Of a DNA stretch of 64,000 bases, positions 16,881 to 25,704 are shown piece by piece. This DNA comes from LMUY01 sp965199105 (GTDB taxonomy: Bacteria > Pseudomonadota > Alphaproteobacteria > Acetobacterales > Acetobacteraceae), in contig CBDAQO010000002.1 of NCBI GenBank assembly GCA_965199105.1, positions 1,240,001 through 1,304,000 on the forward strand. Direction: 5' to 3'. Each line of letters opens with the position of its first letter. Within the stretch, counting starts at the first letter, position 1. Position numbers and translations under genes: made by a program. The notes under the pieces are model-generated. The model was not told the origin of the DNA. It searched no databases and saw only the letters and a list, made by a program, of their open reading frames with translations.

Positions 16881-17807
16881 TCACGCACCAGCGCTGAGGC
16901 GCGGGAACAACCTCGCCGCGTTGGCGCCGGCAATGCCCGCCCGCAACGCCTCGGGCAACGCCAGGCCGGCAAGTTGCTGCAGGCTATGCGCCACCGGGAA
17001 ATACGTGAAGTCGCTGCCGAACAGCAGGCGGTCGTCCGGCACGACGCGGCGCAACGCCTCGACCAGCTCCGGGGCATAGGCCTGCGCGAGGTCGAAGTAG
17101 AACTTGGCAAACTCGGCATGGATTCCGTCCGGGAACACCCGCTCGAGCGTGCTCGGCCCGACCGTGTCCCAGCCGTCGAACCCGGCAATGCGCCCCAGCA
17201 TGGGCAGCATCGTCCCGCCGCCATGGCAAACGATGAACCGGATGGCAGGGAATCGGCGCGGCACACCCTTGACCAGCAGCCCCAGCATGAGCCGGGACGT
17301 ATTGGTCGGGAACTCCAACCAAGGCGGCGAGATTGCCTCACCGCCATAGGCGCGGCCAACGGCCCGGCAGCCCGACGTCGAATACGGGTGCAGGAACACC
17401 ACCGCCCGGCGCCGGTCCAGCTCGGCCAGCAGCGGCACGAACCGGTCGTCACTCAGCCAGACATCGCCATCGTTCGTGGGCAGCCCGAAGCCATCCGCCT
17501 GCAACACGCCATGGGCGTAATCGAGTTCGGCCAACGCCGCATCCAGGTCGCGCAGCGGCAAGGCGGCAAACCAACCAAGCCGGCCCGGATGCTGCTGGCA
17601 AAGCCGCGCCGCCCATTCGTTCCATCGCCGGGCCCGTGCCGGCGCGTCCGCCGCCGCGGCATTGTCGACCGGCGGCAGGCTGCCCATCACTGCGGTGAGC
17701 CCGTTGCGGTCCATCTGCTCCAGCGTCGAGCCCAAGGACCAAGCCCGGCCCTCGTTGTCGGTGCCTTCCGGCGCAAAATGGTGATGGATGTCGATGGCAG
17801 GCATGCG
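16881..17807 (-). CDS. Amidohydrolase-2 family metal-dependent hydrolase/decarboxylase
   Basis: 308 residues from ATG 17807. IDIHHHF near the N-terminus is the HxH metal motif, CHGGGTML follows in the middle and LLFGSDFTYFP near the C-terminus supplies the catalytic Asp. This is the ACMSD/gamma-resorcylate decarboxylase group, which decarboxylates or hydrolyses aromatic and related acids. It lies between the salicylyl-type monooxygenase (convergent) and an alpha/beta hydrolase (divergent), so it probably belongs to the aromatic island. Whether it decarboxylates a hydroxybenzoate or opens a lactone or anhydride cannot be told. Confidence 0.82.
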   Translation of the reverse strand, partial: RMPAIDIHHHFAPEGTDNEGRAWSLGSTLEQMDRNGLTAVMGSLPPVDNAAAADAPARARRWNEWAARLCQQHPGRLGWFAALPLRDLDAALAELDYAHGVLQADGFGLPTNDGDVWLSDDRFVPLLAELDRRRAVVFLHPYSTSGCRAVGRAYGGEAISPPWLEFPTNTSRLMLGLLVKGVPRRFPAIRFIVCHGGGTMLPMLGRIAGFDGWDTVGPSTLERVFPDGIHAEFAKFYFDLAQAYAPELVEALRRVVPDDRLLFGSDFTYFPVAHSLQQLAGLALPEALRAGIAGANAARLFPRLSAGA

Positions 17808-17942
17808 GCAGCCCAATACGTTTCGCGACGACTACCGCACAACCAGCGCGGGTTCAACGTGACCGTCGAAGAGCCGACGCAACCCTTGCAGCGGCTCTGT
17901 CCCGCCATTAGCGTGGGCCTATCAACAAACCCGACGGGAAGC

Positions 17943-19181
17943 ATGGTGGCCGATCAGCCGACAGCAGGGTTCCGCAACGCCGGCTGGACGATGGCCGGCG
18001 TTCCAGACGGCACCGAGGTGTCGGTCCACCCGCTGCAAACCCAGGACGGGGCGGCCGTCAATGGCTTCCTCTACCGCCAGGGCCGCTCCGACACCGTGCT
18101 GTGCATCATGCATCCGCGTGAGTTCCTGGCCACCCACTACATGATCCCGGAAATCCTGGTCTCCGGCCGTTCCGTCTTCACCCAGACGTCGCGGTCCGTG
18201 GGCTCGGACCTGCGGCTGGAACACGAGGTGGCGCTCCTGGACGTCGCAGCCGGCATCGCCTTCCTGCGCGCGCAGGGCTTCAAGCGCATCATCCTGGTCG
18301 GCAACTCCGGCGGGGCTAGCCTCTACGGCTTCTACAACGAGCAATCCCAGCTTGCACCGGCAGACCGGCTGGCTCGCACGCCAGGCGGCCGCACGGTGGA
18401 CCTGGCGGCGGCCGACATGCCGGTGGTTGACGGCGTGATCCTGATTGCTCCGCATCCCGGACAAGGCGTCGTGCTGCAGAACTGCATCGATCCCGCCGTC
18501 GCCGATGAGGCCGACCCGCTGGCGACCGTGCCCGAGCTGGACTTCCTCGCCAGCGCCAACGGCTTCCGCGACGGCCCGGACGGGTCGCGCTACGCTGCCG
18601 ACTTCATCACCCGCTATCGCGCCGCCCAAACCGATCGCGTGCGCCGGCTGGACGCCACCGCGCACCGCCTGATCCACACCAGGCTTGCCGCCCGCAAGCG
18701 CGCCAAGGCATCCGGAACGCGCGAGGACCGCGTCGCCGGCGCCTATTCCCCGGCAATGACCATCTGGCGCACCGATGCCGATTTGCGCTGCTGGGACCTG
18801 TCGATCGACCCCTCGGACCGGTCGCTCGGCTCGGTTTGGAGCCGCGACCCGTTCACCACCAATTTCGGCGTGGTCGGCTTCGCACGCTTCTGCACCCCGG
18901 AAGCCTGGCTCTCGACCTGGTCGGGCGTGTCGTCGCGCGCGATGCTCGAGCGCACCGCCGCCAGCATCCGCCAGCCCGGCCTGTTCATCGAATACACCGG
19001 TGACAGCGTGGTCTTCCCCGCCGACGCCGCGCGGATCTATGCCGCCATCCCGTTCGCCGACAAACAGCGGCTGCGCATCCGTGGCGACCACCATGGCAAG
19101 GCATTGGCGCCGGGCGAGCCCTCCGGCCGCCAACTGGCCGGCGAGGCGGTTCGCGACTGGCTCGGTCAACATTTCGCTTGA
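17943..19181 (+). CDS. Alpha/beta hydrolase, possible aryl-CoA thioesterase or esterase
   Basis: 412 residues. The nucleophile elbow ILVGNSGGASLYGFY puts Ser near residue 120, IEYTGDSVVFP near the C-terminus supplies the acid and RGDHHGK the catalytic His. The middle section (EQSQLAPADRL to WRTDADLRCWDL) is a large lid insertion. ATG 17943 starts the similarity region; the frame is open for 970 bases upstream, but that overlaps the amidohydrolase on the other strand. No dedicated hotdog thioesterase for gentisyl-CoA is present in the window, so this enzyme or spontaneous hydrolysis could fill that step. That is inference only. Confidence 0.75.
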   Translation: MVADQPTAGFRNAGWTMAGVPDGTEVSVHPLQTQDGAAVNGFLYRQGRSDTVLCIMHPREFLATHYMIPEILVSGRSVFTQTSRSVGSDLRLEHEVALLDVAAGIAFLRAQGFKRIILVGNSGGASLYGFYNEQSQLAPADRLARTPGGRTVDLAAADMPVVDGVILIAPHPGQGVVLQNCIDPAVADEADPLATVPELDFLASANGFRDGPDGSRYAADFITRYRAAQTDRVRRLDATAHRLIHTRLAARKRAKASGTREDRVAGAYSPAMTIWRTDADLRCWDLSIDPSDRSLGSVWSRDPFTTNFGVVGFARFCTPEAWLSTWSGVSSRAMLERTAASIRQPGLFIEYTGDSVVFPADAARIYAAIPFADKQRLRIRGDHHGKALAPGEPSGRQLAGEAVRDWLGQHFA

Positions 19182-19234
19182 CCCTTCGCCGCCGCCGCCG
19201 CTTTTGCCTGCGATCAACCCTAATTGGATGAACG

Positions 19235-20134
19235 ATGACGGTTAAACCTAAGGCGGAGCGCCCACAGCGCCGGCCGGGCGCGGACGTTCGGCGTGTCCGG
19301 CCGGCGGCAAGCGAGCGGAGCGGCCCGCGCCGGGACGTGCTGATGGTCGAAGTGCTCGATGCGGCTGCCATCCTGTTCGCCGCTCAAGGCTTCGCCGCCA
19401 CCAGCCTGCAGGACATCGCCAAGCAGATCGGCCTAAGCCGAACGTCGATGTACTACTATTTTCCCAGCAAGGAGGCCCTGCTGGTCGAACTCGTCCGCGG
19501 TGTCACGGAACGCACCAAGGCGATCTTCGCCAAGGTCGCCGACGCCGCCAACACGACCCACTCCGCCCGCCTGACCGAAGCGGCACGGCGGCTGGTGCTG
19601 TGGGTCACCGACCCGCAAACCCTGTTCAAGCTGCTCGACCGCAACGAGCACGAGTTGCCCGAAGACCTCGCCGCCGCGCACCGCCAAACCAAGCGCCGGG
19701 TGCTGGACGGCATGGCGCAGTTGGTCCAGGACGGCATCACCGCCGGCGAGTTCAGGCCGGTCAACCCGCGGGTCGCGGCATTCGCCATCCTCGGCATGTG
19801 CAACTGGACCGCCTGGTGGTTTTCGCCCGCGGGCGATATGGACCGCCGCAAGGTGGCCGACCAGATCGCCGCCCTAGCACTCGGGAGCGTGCAGCGGGCG
19901 CAACGCGCAGCCGAGGCGCACGACTTGGGCACGTTGCTTGGCGCCATCCGCGAGAACCTCGACCTGATCGCGACCCTAGAGCATCCTCCGACCAGGAGAG
20001 GCCAGCCGTTGGCTAAAGCTGCTCGCCAAAACAAGGACCGAGGGCTTTCTGCCGATCCGATCAGGCCGGAAAAAGCGCCGGGCCAGCCCAGGCGCAAGCT
20101 CAGATCGGCTCGTTCGTCTCAACCAGGCGAATGA
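19235..20134 (+). CDS. TetR-family transcriptional regulator
   Basis: 299 residues. The helix-turn-helix is at about residues 56-76 (ATSLQDIAKQIGLSRTSMYY) within a typical TetR N-terminal domain, followed by a helical ligand domain with PQTLFKLLDRNEHEL. A basic, Pro-rich tail of about 55 residues is longer than usual and overlaps the 3' end of the leftward gene by 35 bases. It follows the alpha/beta hydrolase by 53 bases, same direction. It probably controls the salicylate-type arm in response to an aromatic acid or its CoA ester; no operator was identified. Confidence 0.88.
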   Translation: MTVKPKAERPQRRPGADVRRVRPAASERSGPRRDVLMVEVLDAAAILFAAQGFAATSLQDIAKQIGLSRTSMYYYFPSKEALLVELVRGVTERTKAIFAKVADAANTTHSARLTEAARRLVLWVTDPQTLFKLLDRNEHELPEDLAAAHRQTKRRVLDGMAQLVQDGITAGEFRPVNPRVAAFAILGMCNWTAWWFSPAGDMDRRKVADQIAALALGSVQRAQRAAEAHDLGTLLGAIRENLDLIATLEHPPTRRGQPLAKAARQNKDRGLSADPIRPEKAPGQPRRKLRSARSSQPGE

Positions 20135-20360
20135 CATCCTTGTCGAACACGTCGATTTTGCCGTCGAGCCCGCCGGTGAGGCAGCCGAACCATACCGCCT
20201 CGTTCAAGCCAGTGTCCTCGCGCCGGAGCGCAATTGCGCCGCTGAACTGCACAAAGCGGTAGCCCCCCACCGCCGGATGGACCACGCAATCCGAAATCAG
20301 TGCGGCCGCGCGGGTGATCGGCTCGAACTCCGGCACGTCCAGGACGAAGAACCCGCTCAC
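20100..20360 (-). CDS. Small conserved hypothetical protein
   Basis: 86 residues, overlapping the VOC-protein stop by four bases (ATGA), so it is very probably real and co-translated. It contains VHPAVGGYRFVQFSGAIALR and NEAVWFGCLTGGLDGKIDVFD, suggesting a small beta-rich fold. There are no membrane segments or known catalytic motif. I do not recognise the family. As the last gene of the 3-hydroxybenzoate operon it may be an accessory subunit or binding partner of the preceding VOC protein. Confidence 0.6.
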   Translation of the reverse strand: MSGFFVLDVPEFEPITRAAALISDCVVHPAVGGYRFVQFSGAIALRREDTGLNEAVWFGCLTGGLDGKIDVFDKDVIRLVETNEPI

Positions 20361-20965
20361 TCGGCCCCTTGCAGCACGTCATGTTGGTGCTGGCGGACGA
20401 GGGCAGCCTTGGTCCGCCACAGGCTCTCGATCCCGTTCCAGCGGCCCGACTCCTCGAGGCTGAGCGCAGCCTCAATCGTCAGCTCCGCATCCGTCGCATC
20501 GAGCGCCTCCATGTCCCGCAGCGACCGCGTGATCTCGAGCGGGTAGCCGTTCGGGTCGCGGAAGTAGATCGACTCCAGGATTTCGTGCTTGATCGACTGG
20601 CTCACCCGCACGCCCTTGGCCTCGAGCCGCGCATGCCACGCCAGCAACTCCTCCTCGGAGGCAACGCTCCAGGCGGTGTGGTTCGCCATCGCCATGTAGC
20701 CGCGCGGCACCCGCATGTCGTCTGGCTGTTCGGTGCCGATGTAGTAGAAGAAGGCGATCGTGCTGCCGTTGCCCGCATCGAAGAAGAAGTGGATGAAGTC
20801 CGCGTGCTGCTCCTTCTCGCGGCCCCACCCCTTGGCGGTAATCGCGTGGACCAGCGGCAGGCCCAGCGTATCGCGGTAGAACGCGATCGTCTCGCGCAAC
20901 TTCCAGGTCGGGCGGGCTGTGTGGTCAACCCCTCGCAAGACCGGTTGGCTATCCATGTGGGCCAT
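20357..20965 (-). CDS. VOC-superfamily (glyoxalase/extradiol dioxygenase fold) protein
   Basis: 202 residues from ATG 20965, preceded by a GGGGTGACAGGA ribosome site; ATG 20992 is possible. Metal ligands of the vicinal-oxygen-chelate fold appear as His in LRGVDHTA, His in MANHTAWSV and Glu in YPLEITR, with FRDPNGYPLEI being the classic C-terminal strand. The single VOC unit is followed by a helical C-terminus. It could be an extradiol-type ring-cleaving enzyme, an isomerase or a glyoxalase. Its place in the 3-hydroxybenzoate/gentisate operon favours a step in aromatic breakdown. Confidence 0.8.
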   Translation of the reverse strand: MAHMDSQPVLRGVDHTARPTWKLRETIAFYRDTLGLPLVHAITAKGWGREKEQHADFIHFFFDAGNGSTIAFFYYIGTEQPDDMRVPRGYMAMANHTAWSVASEEELLAWHARLEAKGVRVSQSIKHEILESIYFRDPNGYPLEITRSLRDMEALDATDAELTIEAALSLEESGRWNGIESLWRTKAALVRQHQHDVLQGAE

Positions 20966-21070
20966 TCCTGTCACCCCAATAGAGACTAGCATGCCACGAC
21001 AGCACGGCTCGACGCTTGCGTCAAGAACTGGACACCAACGACGAGCCTCCGTTGCGACGCCCCGCCCAGC

Positions 21071-22408
21071 TCACAAGGCCGCCGCGACTGTAACCTGGCG
21101 GGCCTGGCGCGTGCGGACCCACACAAAGACGCCCGCCAGCAACGGCATCAGGGCCATCGCGCCCAGCACCTGCCGCGCTCCCCACCCTTGGCGCAGCATC
21201 ACCCCGATGAGCAACGGGCTACAAACCTGCCCGAAGCGGCCCAGCCCCATGGCCCAGCCCACGCCGGTGGACCGGATGGCGGTCGGGTACGACGTTGCCG
21301 CCAACGCGATGCCGCCCGATGCGCCGAGCAGCACCGTCACGCCCAGCAGCGCCATGCAGACCGCCGACAGCGCCGCCGACGACGCCACCAGCCCCATCGA
21401 CGCCAGCGTCACCGCGCCCAGCGTAAACGCCGGCACCAGCGCCAGGGCGCCGAACCGCTCGACCAGGCGACCCGCGCTGGCCATGCCGGCCACGCCCACG
21501 AAGTTGTTCAGCCCGACCAGCAGCGCCGCCGTCGAAAGCGTTAAGCCGCTGGAGCGGAATAGCGTCGGGCTCAACAGCACGATGGTCGTCGTGGTGCCGA
21601 ACGCCATGAACATGACGAGCCAGAGCAGCACGGTGCCAGCCGCCTGGCCGCGCGCGAACAGCGCGGACACGCCGGCACGCGTCACCCTGACCGGGTCCGC
21701 GTCGGCCACCAGGCGCACCGGGCCGGCCAGGCTCCGGTCCAGCCGCCGCACGATGGCCACCGCGCGGGGCGAGGCCGCATCGCGCGCAACCAGGTAGCCG
21801 AGCGACTCCGGCAGCAGCGTCGCTATGGCCAGCGCAACCAGCAGGGGCAGCCCGCCGCCTACGTAGAACACCGCCTGCCAGCCCAAGGCCGGGATCACGA
21901 ATGCATTGAGCACGCCGCCAAGGCTAGCCCCCAGCGGATACGCCGCCCACAACACGCTGGCCAGCATGGCGCGGCGGCCGCGCGGCGCATATTCCGCACA
22001 CAGCGTGATGAAGCACGGCGTCGCACCGCCTAGCCCGAGGCCGCCCATGAAGCGGACGGCGAGCAATTGCGGGAAGTCCTGCGCCGCCGCCGTCAGCAGC
22101 GTGAAAACCGCCAGCACCAGCACCGCCAGCACCAGCATGCGCTTGCGGCCGAACCGGTCTCCCAGCCCGCCGAAGCTCAAGGCGCCGATGGTGGCGCCCA
22201 GCAGCCCGGCCGAAAACGCCGGCGTGAACGCGCCCATCGCCATGCCGTATTGCGCCGCGATCAGGGGGCCGGCGACGCCGATCGACTGGCTGTCAGCGCC
22301 GTCGAGCAGCGCGGCGAGGGCGCACAGCACGAACACCAGCCATTGCAGGCCACCCATCGGGCGGTCGTCGATCAGCTTGGTTACGTTGACGTCCCGCATG
22401 TCGTTCAT
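21071..22408 (-). CDS. MFS transporter, aromatic acid:proton symporter type
   Basis: 445 residues, 12 membrane segments. LLDGADSQSIGVAGP in TM1 is a variant of the AAHS signature DGFD, and GDRFGRKRML is the conserved loop 2-3. LLPESLGYLVARD is the central-loop entry typical of BenK/PcaK/GenK relatives. It sits between the aldolase/hydroxylase genes and the VOC protein, so import of 3-hydroxybenzoate or gentisate is the likely role. It is clearly distinct from the AAHS protein at 14-15.5 kb, meaning each arm of the island has its own uptake system. Confidence 0.88.
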   Translation of the reverse strand: MNDMRDVNVTKLIDDRPMGGLQWLVFVLCALAALLDGADSQSIGVAGPLIAAQYGMAMGAFTPAFSAGLLGATIGALSFGGLGDRFGRKRMLVLAVLVLAVFTLLTAAAQDFPQLLAVRFMGGLGLGGATPCFITLCAEYAPRGRRAMLASVLWAAYPLGASLGGVLNAFVIPALGWQAVFYVGGGLPLLVALAIATLLPESLGYLVARDAASPRAVAIVRRLDRSLAGPVRLVADADPVRVTRAGVSALFARGQAAGTVLLWLVMFMAFGTTTTIVLLSPTLFRSSGLTLSTAALLVGLNNFVGVAGMASAGRLVERFGALALVPAFTLGAVTLASMGLVASSAALSAVCMALLGVTVLLGASGGIALAATSYPTAIRSTGVGWAMGLGRFGQVCSPLLIGVMLRQGWGARQVLGAMALMPLLAGVFVWVRTRQARQVTVAAAL

Positions 22409-22453
22409 CTCGCATGGGTTGTTGCAGGCGACCGCCGCCGCCGCGTCAGCGCA

Positions 22454-23248
22454 TCAGCCGGCGCGGCGACGTTGCTCCGCCTGGCTCTTCCAGAGGTCCC
22501 ACGGCCGCTGCACCTGCCCCTCGACCCGCTCGACGCAAGCGTGCCCTTCCGCCTCGGTCAGGTAGGTGATCTCGCCGAGCTGGTTCGCCTCCAACTGGTA
22601 GCGCGCGTTCAACTCCGCATACACCGCGCGATACACCGCGAGCGGGATCGAGTTCGCCACCACGGTGGAGCCATGCCCACGCATCAGCACGATGTCCGCC
22701 CGGTCGAAATGCTCCGCCAAGGCGCGTCCTAAGGCATTGTCGCTGATCAGCAGGTCGGTGCCGTCGCCCCCCGCGTCGCGGATTTCGAACACCGGCGCGT
22801 CCTGCCCGATGAACCCGGCCATGTGGAACAGCGCGCGGAGCCGCGCCCCCTTCACCACGCTCAGCGGCACGATGGAGTGCGAGTGGCTGTGCACCACCGC
22901 CATCACGTCGGCCCGGCGGCGGAACACCTCGCCATGGATGAACCGCTCGAGGTAGGATTTGCGGCCGTTCGCGTTCACCGGGTTGCCGTCAAGGTCGTAT
23001 TCGATGATGTCGCCGGCGCTGACGAAGCCGGGCGCCATGTTGCGCGCCAGCAGAAACCGGTCCGGCCGCTTGTCATGCCGCACGCTCACATGGCCGAACC
23101 CGTCCACCACGCCCTGGTCGAACAGGATGTGGTTGGCGGTGACGAGCTCGGCGATCAACGCCGGGTCGGGCGCCGGGCCGGGCTCACCATGGTCGGCAAT
23201 CGCGACCGCCACCGGGTGGCTATGCCCGGCATCCTCGGCGTCGATCAT
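22454..23248 (-). CDS. Class II aldolase/adducin family protein, possible aromatic acid decarboxylase
   Basis: 264 residues. The zinc-binding triad is visible as VVHSHSHS plus a later His in MRGHGSTVV, with GNPVNANGRKSYLERFIHGEVFR before it. Besides sugar aldolases this fold includes decarboxylases of dihydroxyphthalate and of hydroxymuconic semialdehydes. It starts four bases inside the 3-hydroxybenzoate hydroxylase stop (ATGA), so the two are translated together. A decarboxylase yielding 3-hydroxybenzoate from a hydroxyphthalate is an attractive but unproven idea; an aldolase acting on a ring-cleavage product is the alternative. Confidence 0.8.
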   Translation of the reverse strand: MIDAEDAGHSHPVAVAIADHGEPGPAPDPALIAELVTANHILFDQGVVDGFGHVSVRHDKRPDRFLLARNMAPGFVSAGDIIEYDLDGNPVNANGRKSYLERFIHGEVFRRRADVMAVVHSHSHSIVPLSVVKGARLRALFHMAGFIGQDAPVFEIRDAGGDGTDLLISDNALGRALAEHFDRADIVLMRGHGSTVVANSIPLAVYRAVYAELNARYQLEANQLGEITYLTEAEGHACVERVEGQVQRPWDLWKSQAEQRRRAG

Positions 23249-24477
23249 GCGGCAACTCCTTGGATGGCCATACGCGACCGGTGGACTTCGCCCTGCTGCT
23301 CACCGCCGTAGAGCCAAGCCAGATCGTCGTACCATTGCGCCGGCGTCTTTGCCCGCATGATGGCGTTGCGAAGCTGCGCATGGGCGCCGGCCGCGTGATA
23401 GATGTGCTCGCCAATGGCGCGCGATTGCAGTTGCACCCGCGCGGTGCGCAACACCCGGCGAGCGCGATAGGCCTCCAGCGCCGCGTCGAGCTGGCCGGGG
23501 TGGTCGCCAACTTCCTCCGCCAGCGCAACGCCATCCTCCATCGCCATGCAGGCGCCCTGGGCGAAATACTGCAGCGTCGGGTGCGCCGCGTCGCCGAGCA
23601 GGGCCACGCGCCCGTCCACCCACTGTTCCACCGGGTCACGGTCGCACAACACCCAGTATTTCCAATCCTTGCCGTGCCGGATAATCTCCTGCGCCCGAGG
23701 ATGGATGTGCTCGAACCCCTGCATCACCTCCGCCTCGGAGCACGGCTTGCCCGCCACCGGCTCCGGCGCATGGTTGTGATACGTCACCACCAGGTTGAAC
23801 ACCTTCCAGTCCGATAGCGGGTAATGCACGATGTGGCACTTAGGACCCGCCCAAAGCGTCGCGGCATTCCAGCGCAAATCTTCCGGCATTAGCTCCGTCG
23901 GAATCACCGAGCGATAAGTCGTGTGGCCGGACACGCGGGGCGCCCCATCCCCCACCATCTGCTTGCGCACGTTGGACCATAGACCGTCCGACCCGATCAG
24001 CGCCGCGCCGTGCACCCGCTCGCCCGATTGCAACTGTGCAGCGACGGTCGTGCCGTCCTGCTCGTAGCCGGTCACGCCGCAGCCGGTCCGCAGCGTGATC
24101 AGCCGGTGCTCGCGGCAGGCCTTGAGGAACACGCCGTGCAGGTCGCCACGATGGATCACGGCATAGGGATTGCCAAAGCGCGTCCGGAACGGCGCATCGA
24201 GCGGGATGCGGGTGATCTCTTCGGCCGTGACGGCGTCCATCAGGCGCAGATTGTCGATGAACACCGCCATGGCGCGCGCGGCATCGCCGATGCCAAGCTC
24301 GTCGAAGCAATGGAACGCGTTCGGGCCAAGCTGGATGCCGGCGCCGATCTCGCCCAGCACCGGCGCCTTTTCCAGCACCACGACCGGCACGCATCTGCGC
24401 GCCAACGCCAGGGCGGCGGCGAGGCCACCGATGCCGCCCCCGGCAACGATGAACGGCAAGTCCTGTGTCAATGGCAT
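23245..24477 (-). CDS. 3-hydroxybenzoate 6-hydroxylase-like FAD monooxygenase
   Basis: 410 residues from ATG 24477 (MPLTQDLPFIV). FAD loop VAGGGIGGLAAA at about 11-22, DG motif IGSDGLWSNVR and GD motif VALLGDAAHPTLQYFAQGA are intact. Overall similarity is to salicylate/3-hydroxybenzoate hydroxylases; YFAQGACMAMEDG with a Gln is typical of the 3-hydroxybenzoate 6-hydroxylase (MhbM/XlnD/NagX-like) group. It converts 3-hydroxybenzoate plus NADH and O2 to gentisate, which the dioxygenase at 25.8 kb cleaves. It shares a leftward operon with MarR and the isomerase upstream. Salicylate 1-hydroxylase is less likely because no catechol genes are present. Confidence 0.85.
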   Translation of the reverse strand: MPLTQDLPFIVAGGGIGGLAAALALARRCVPVVVLEKAPVLGEIGAGIQLGPNAFHCFDELGIGDAARAMAVFIDNLRLMDAVTAEEITRIPLDAPFRTRFGNPYAVIHRGDLHGVFLKACREHRLITLRTGCGVTGYEQDGTTVAAQLQSGERVHGAALIGSDGLWSNVRKQMVGDGAPRVSGHTTYRSVIPTELMPEDLRWNAATLWAGPKCHIVHYPLSDWKVFNLVVTYHNHAPEPVAGKPCSEAEVMQGFEHIHPRAQEIIRHGKDWKYWVLCDRDPVEQWVDGRVALLGDAAHPTLQYFAQGACMAMEDGVALAEEVGDHPGQLDAALEAYRARRVLRTARVQLQSRAIGEHIYHAAGAHAQLRNAIMRAKTPAQWYDDLAWLYGGEQQGEVHRSRMAIQGVAA

Positions 24478-24550
24478 GGCATGGCACTCCGCGGGCTTTG
24501 TTGGCGCTGAAGTTTGCGATCGCCGGCCGGACCAGGCCAACGCCGCAGCA

Positions 24551-25012
24551 TTAGGGCAGGGCGATCACCCGCAATGGCGCCGGGATCAGCTCGTTGTGCA
24601 TATCTGCAAGGTCCCCCAGCAGGCGAACCATCGTGGCCCGGTCGAGCGCCGTCAGCGGGGCCAGCAACCGCTCCTGCACCCGCCGCACCGCCGGCTCCAC
24701 CCGCCGCAGCAACGCCGCGCCGGCCGGCGTGATGCGTAGCAGCTTGATCCGCCGATCCTGCGGGCTCGCGTCGCGCTGGATCCAGCCCTTGGCCTCGAGC
24801 CGCTCCAGCACCCCGCCGATCGTGGACCGGTCGAACGCGATCAGCGCCGACAACCGGGTCGCGTCCACGCCAGGGTTGGCCGCAATCGTCGAGAGCGCCG
24901 CATACTGGACGGCCGTAAGGTCGAACGCCGCACACTCTTCGCTGAACAGCGCGGTGGAGACTTGATGGGCGCGCCGGATCAGGTGACCCGGCATGGACGT
25001 GATGTCGGTCAT
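24551..25012 (-). CDS. MarR-family transcriptional regulator
   Basis: 153 residues. A winged helix is visible: DATRLSALIAFDRSTIGGVLERLEAKGWI is the recognition helix region, followed by the wing with DRRIKLLRITPAG. It lies between the maleylpyruvate isomerase and the 3-hydroxybenzoate hydroxylase genes in the same operon, so it probably represses this operon and the divergent dioxygenase until an aromatic acid binds. A candidate short palindrome is at 25705-25722. Confidence 0.9.
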   Translation of the reverse strand: MTDITSMPGHLIRRAHQVSTALFSEECAAFDLTAVQYAALSTIAANPGVDATRLSALIAFDRSTIGGVLERLEAKGWIQRDASPQDRRIKLLRITPAGAALLRRVEPAVRRVQERLLAPLTALDRATMVRLLGDLADMHNELIPAPLRVIALP

Positions 25013-25068
25013 GCCACCCTGCTACCAGACGGGACCGCGGTGGCAAACGCCGCGGCGAGGCCACCGCG

Positions 25069-25701
25069 CTACTCCGCATCGGGTTGGCGCTCCGGAACCG
25101 CAGCGGCGAACGCGGCCACCGCTTGGCAGGCGGCTTCCCGCTCGAGCAGCCGCGGAAAGCGCTCCACCGCAACGCCGAACCGGCGCGCATTGCCGAGCTG
25201 CGGCACGAGGCATATGTCGGCCAGCGTCGGTGCTGCGCCAAAGCAGAACGGCCCGGCGACATCGGCCAACAGCGCCTCGCAAGCCGCCAGCCCGGCCGCG
25301 TTCACCGCCGCCGCCCAAGCCACCACCCCAGCCTCGTCGACGCCGCGCTCCCGTAGCGCGTTCAACCTCCCGAGGTTCTGCGCCGGGTGCGTGTCCGCCG
25401 CGAGCACGAGCGCGAATGCGCGGACACGGGCGCGGGCCAGAGCGTCGCCGGGCAGCAGCGGCGGCGCGGCGTAGGTCTCGTCGAGCCACTCGATGATCGC
25501 CAGCGACTGGATCAGCACGTCCCCCGCGTCGGTCACGAGCGCGGGAACCAGGCCTTGCGGCTGGAGCGCCAAGTAGTCCGCCGCCCGCTGTTCGCCGCGG
25601 CGCAGATGGTGCGCCACGTGAGCGGCCGCCAATCCCTTCAAGCCTAGCGCGATGCGGACACGCCAGGATGCGGCGCTGCGGAAATAGCCGTGCAGGATCA
25701 T
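25069..25701 (-). CDS. maiA: Maleylpyruvate/maleylacetoacetate isomerase, zeta-class GST
   Basis: 210 residues from ATG 25701 (MILHGYFRSAASWRVRIAL), the standard zeta-class N-terminus containing the SSxxWRVRI-type glutathione site. PQGLVPALV and IQSLAIIEWLDE follow in the thioredoxin-like domain and PTLADICLVPQL in the helical domain. It isomerises maleylpyruvate to fumarylpyruvate using glutathione, the step between the neighbouring gentisate dioxygenase and fumarylpyruvate hydrolase. AGGGGCG precedes the ATG. First gene of the leftward operon, divergent from the dioxygenase. Maleylpyruvate rather than maleylacetoacetate is inferred from context. Confidence 0.9.
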   Translation of the reverse strand: MILHGYFRSAASWRVRIALGLKGLAAAHVAHHLRRGEQRAADYLALQPQGLVPALVTDAGDVLIQSLAIIEWLDETYAAPPLLPGDALARARVRAFALVLAADTHPAQNLGRLNALRERGVDEAGVVAWAAAVNAAGLAACEALLADVAGPFCFGAAPTLADICLVPQLGNARRFGVAVERFPRLLEREAACQAVAAFAAAVPERQPDAE

Positions 25702-25704
25702 TAG

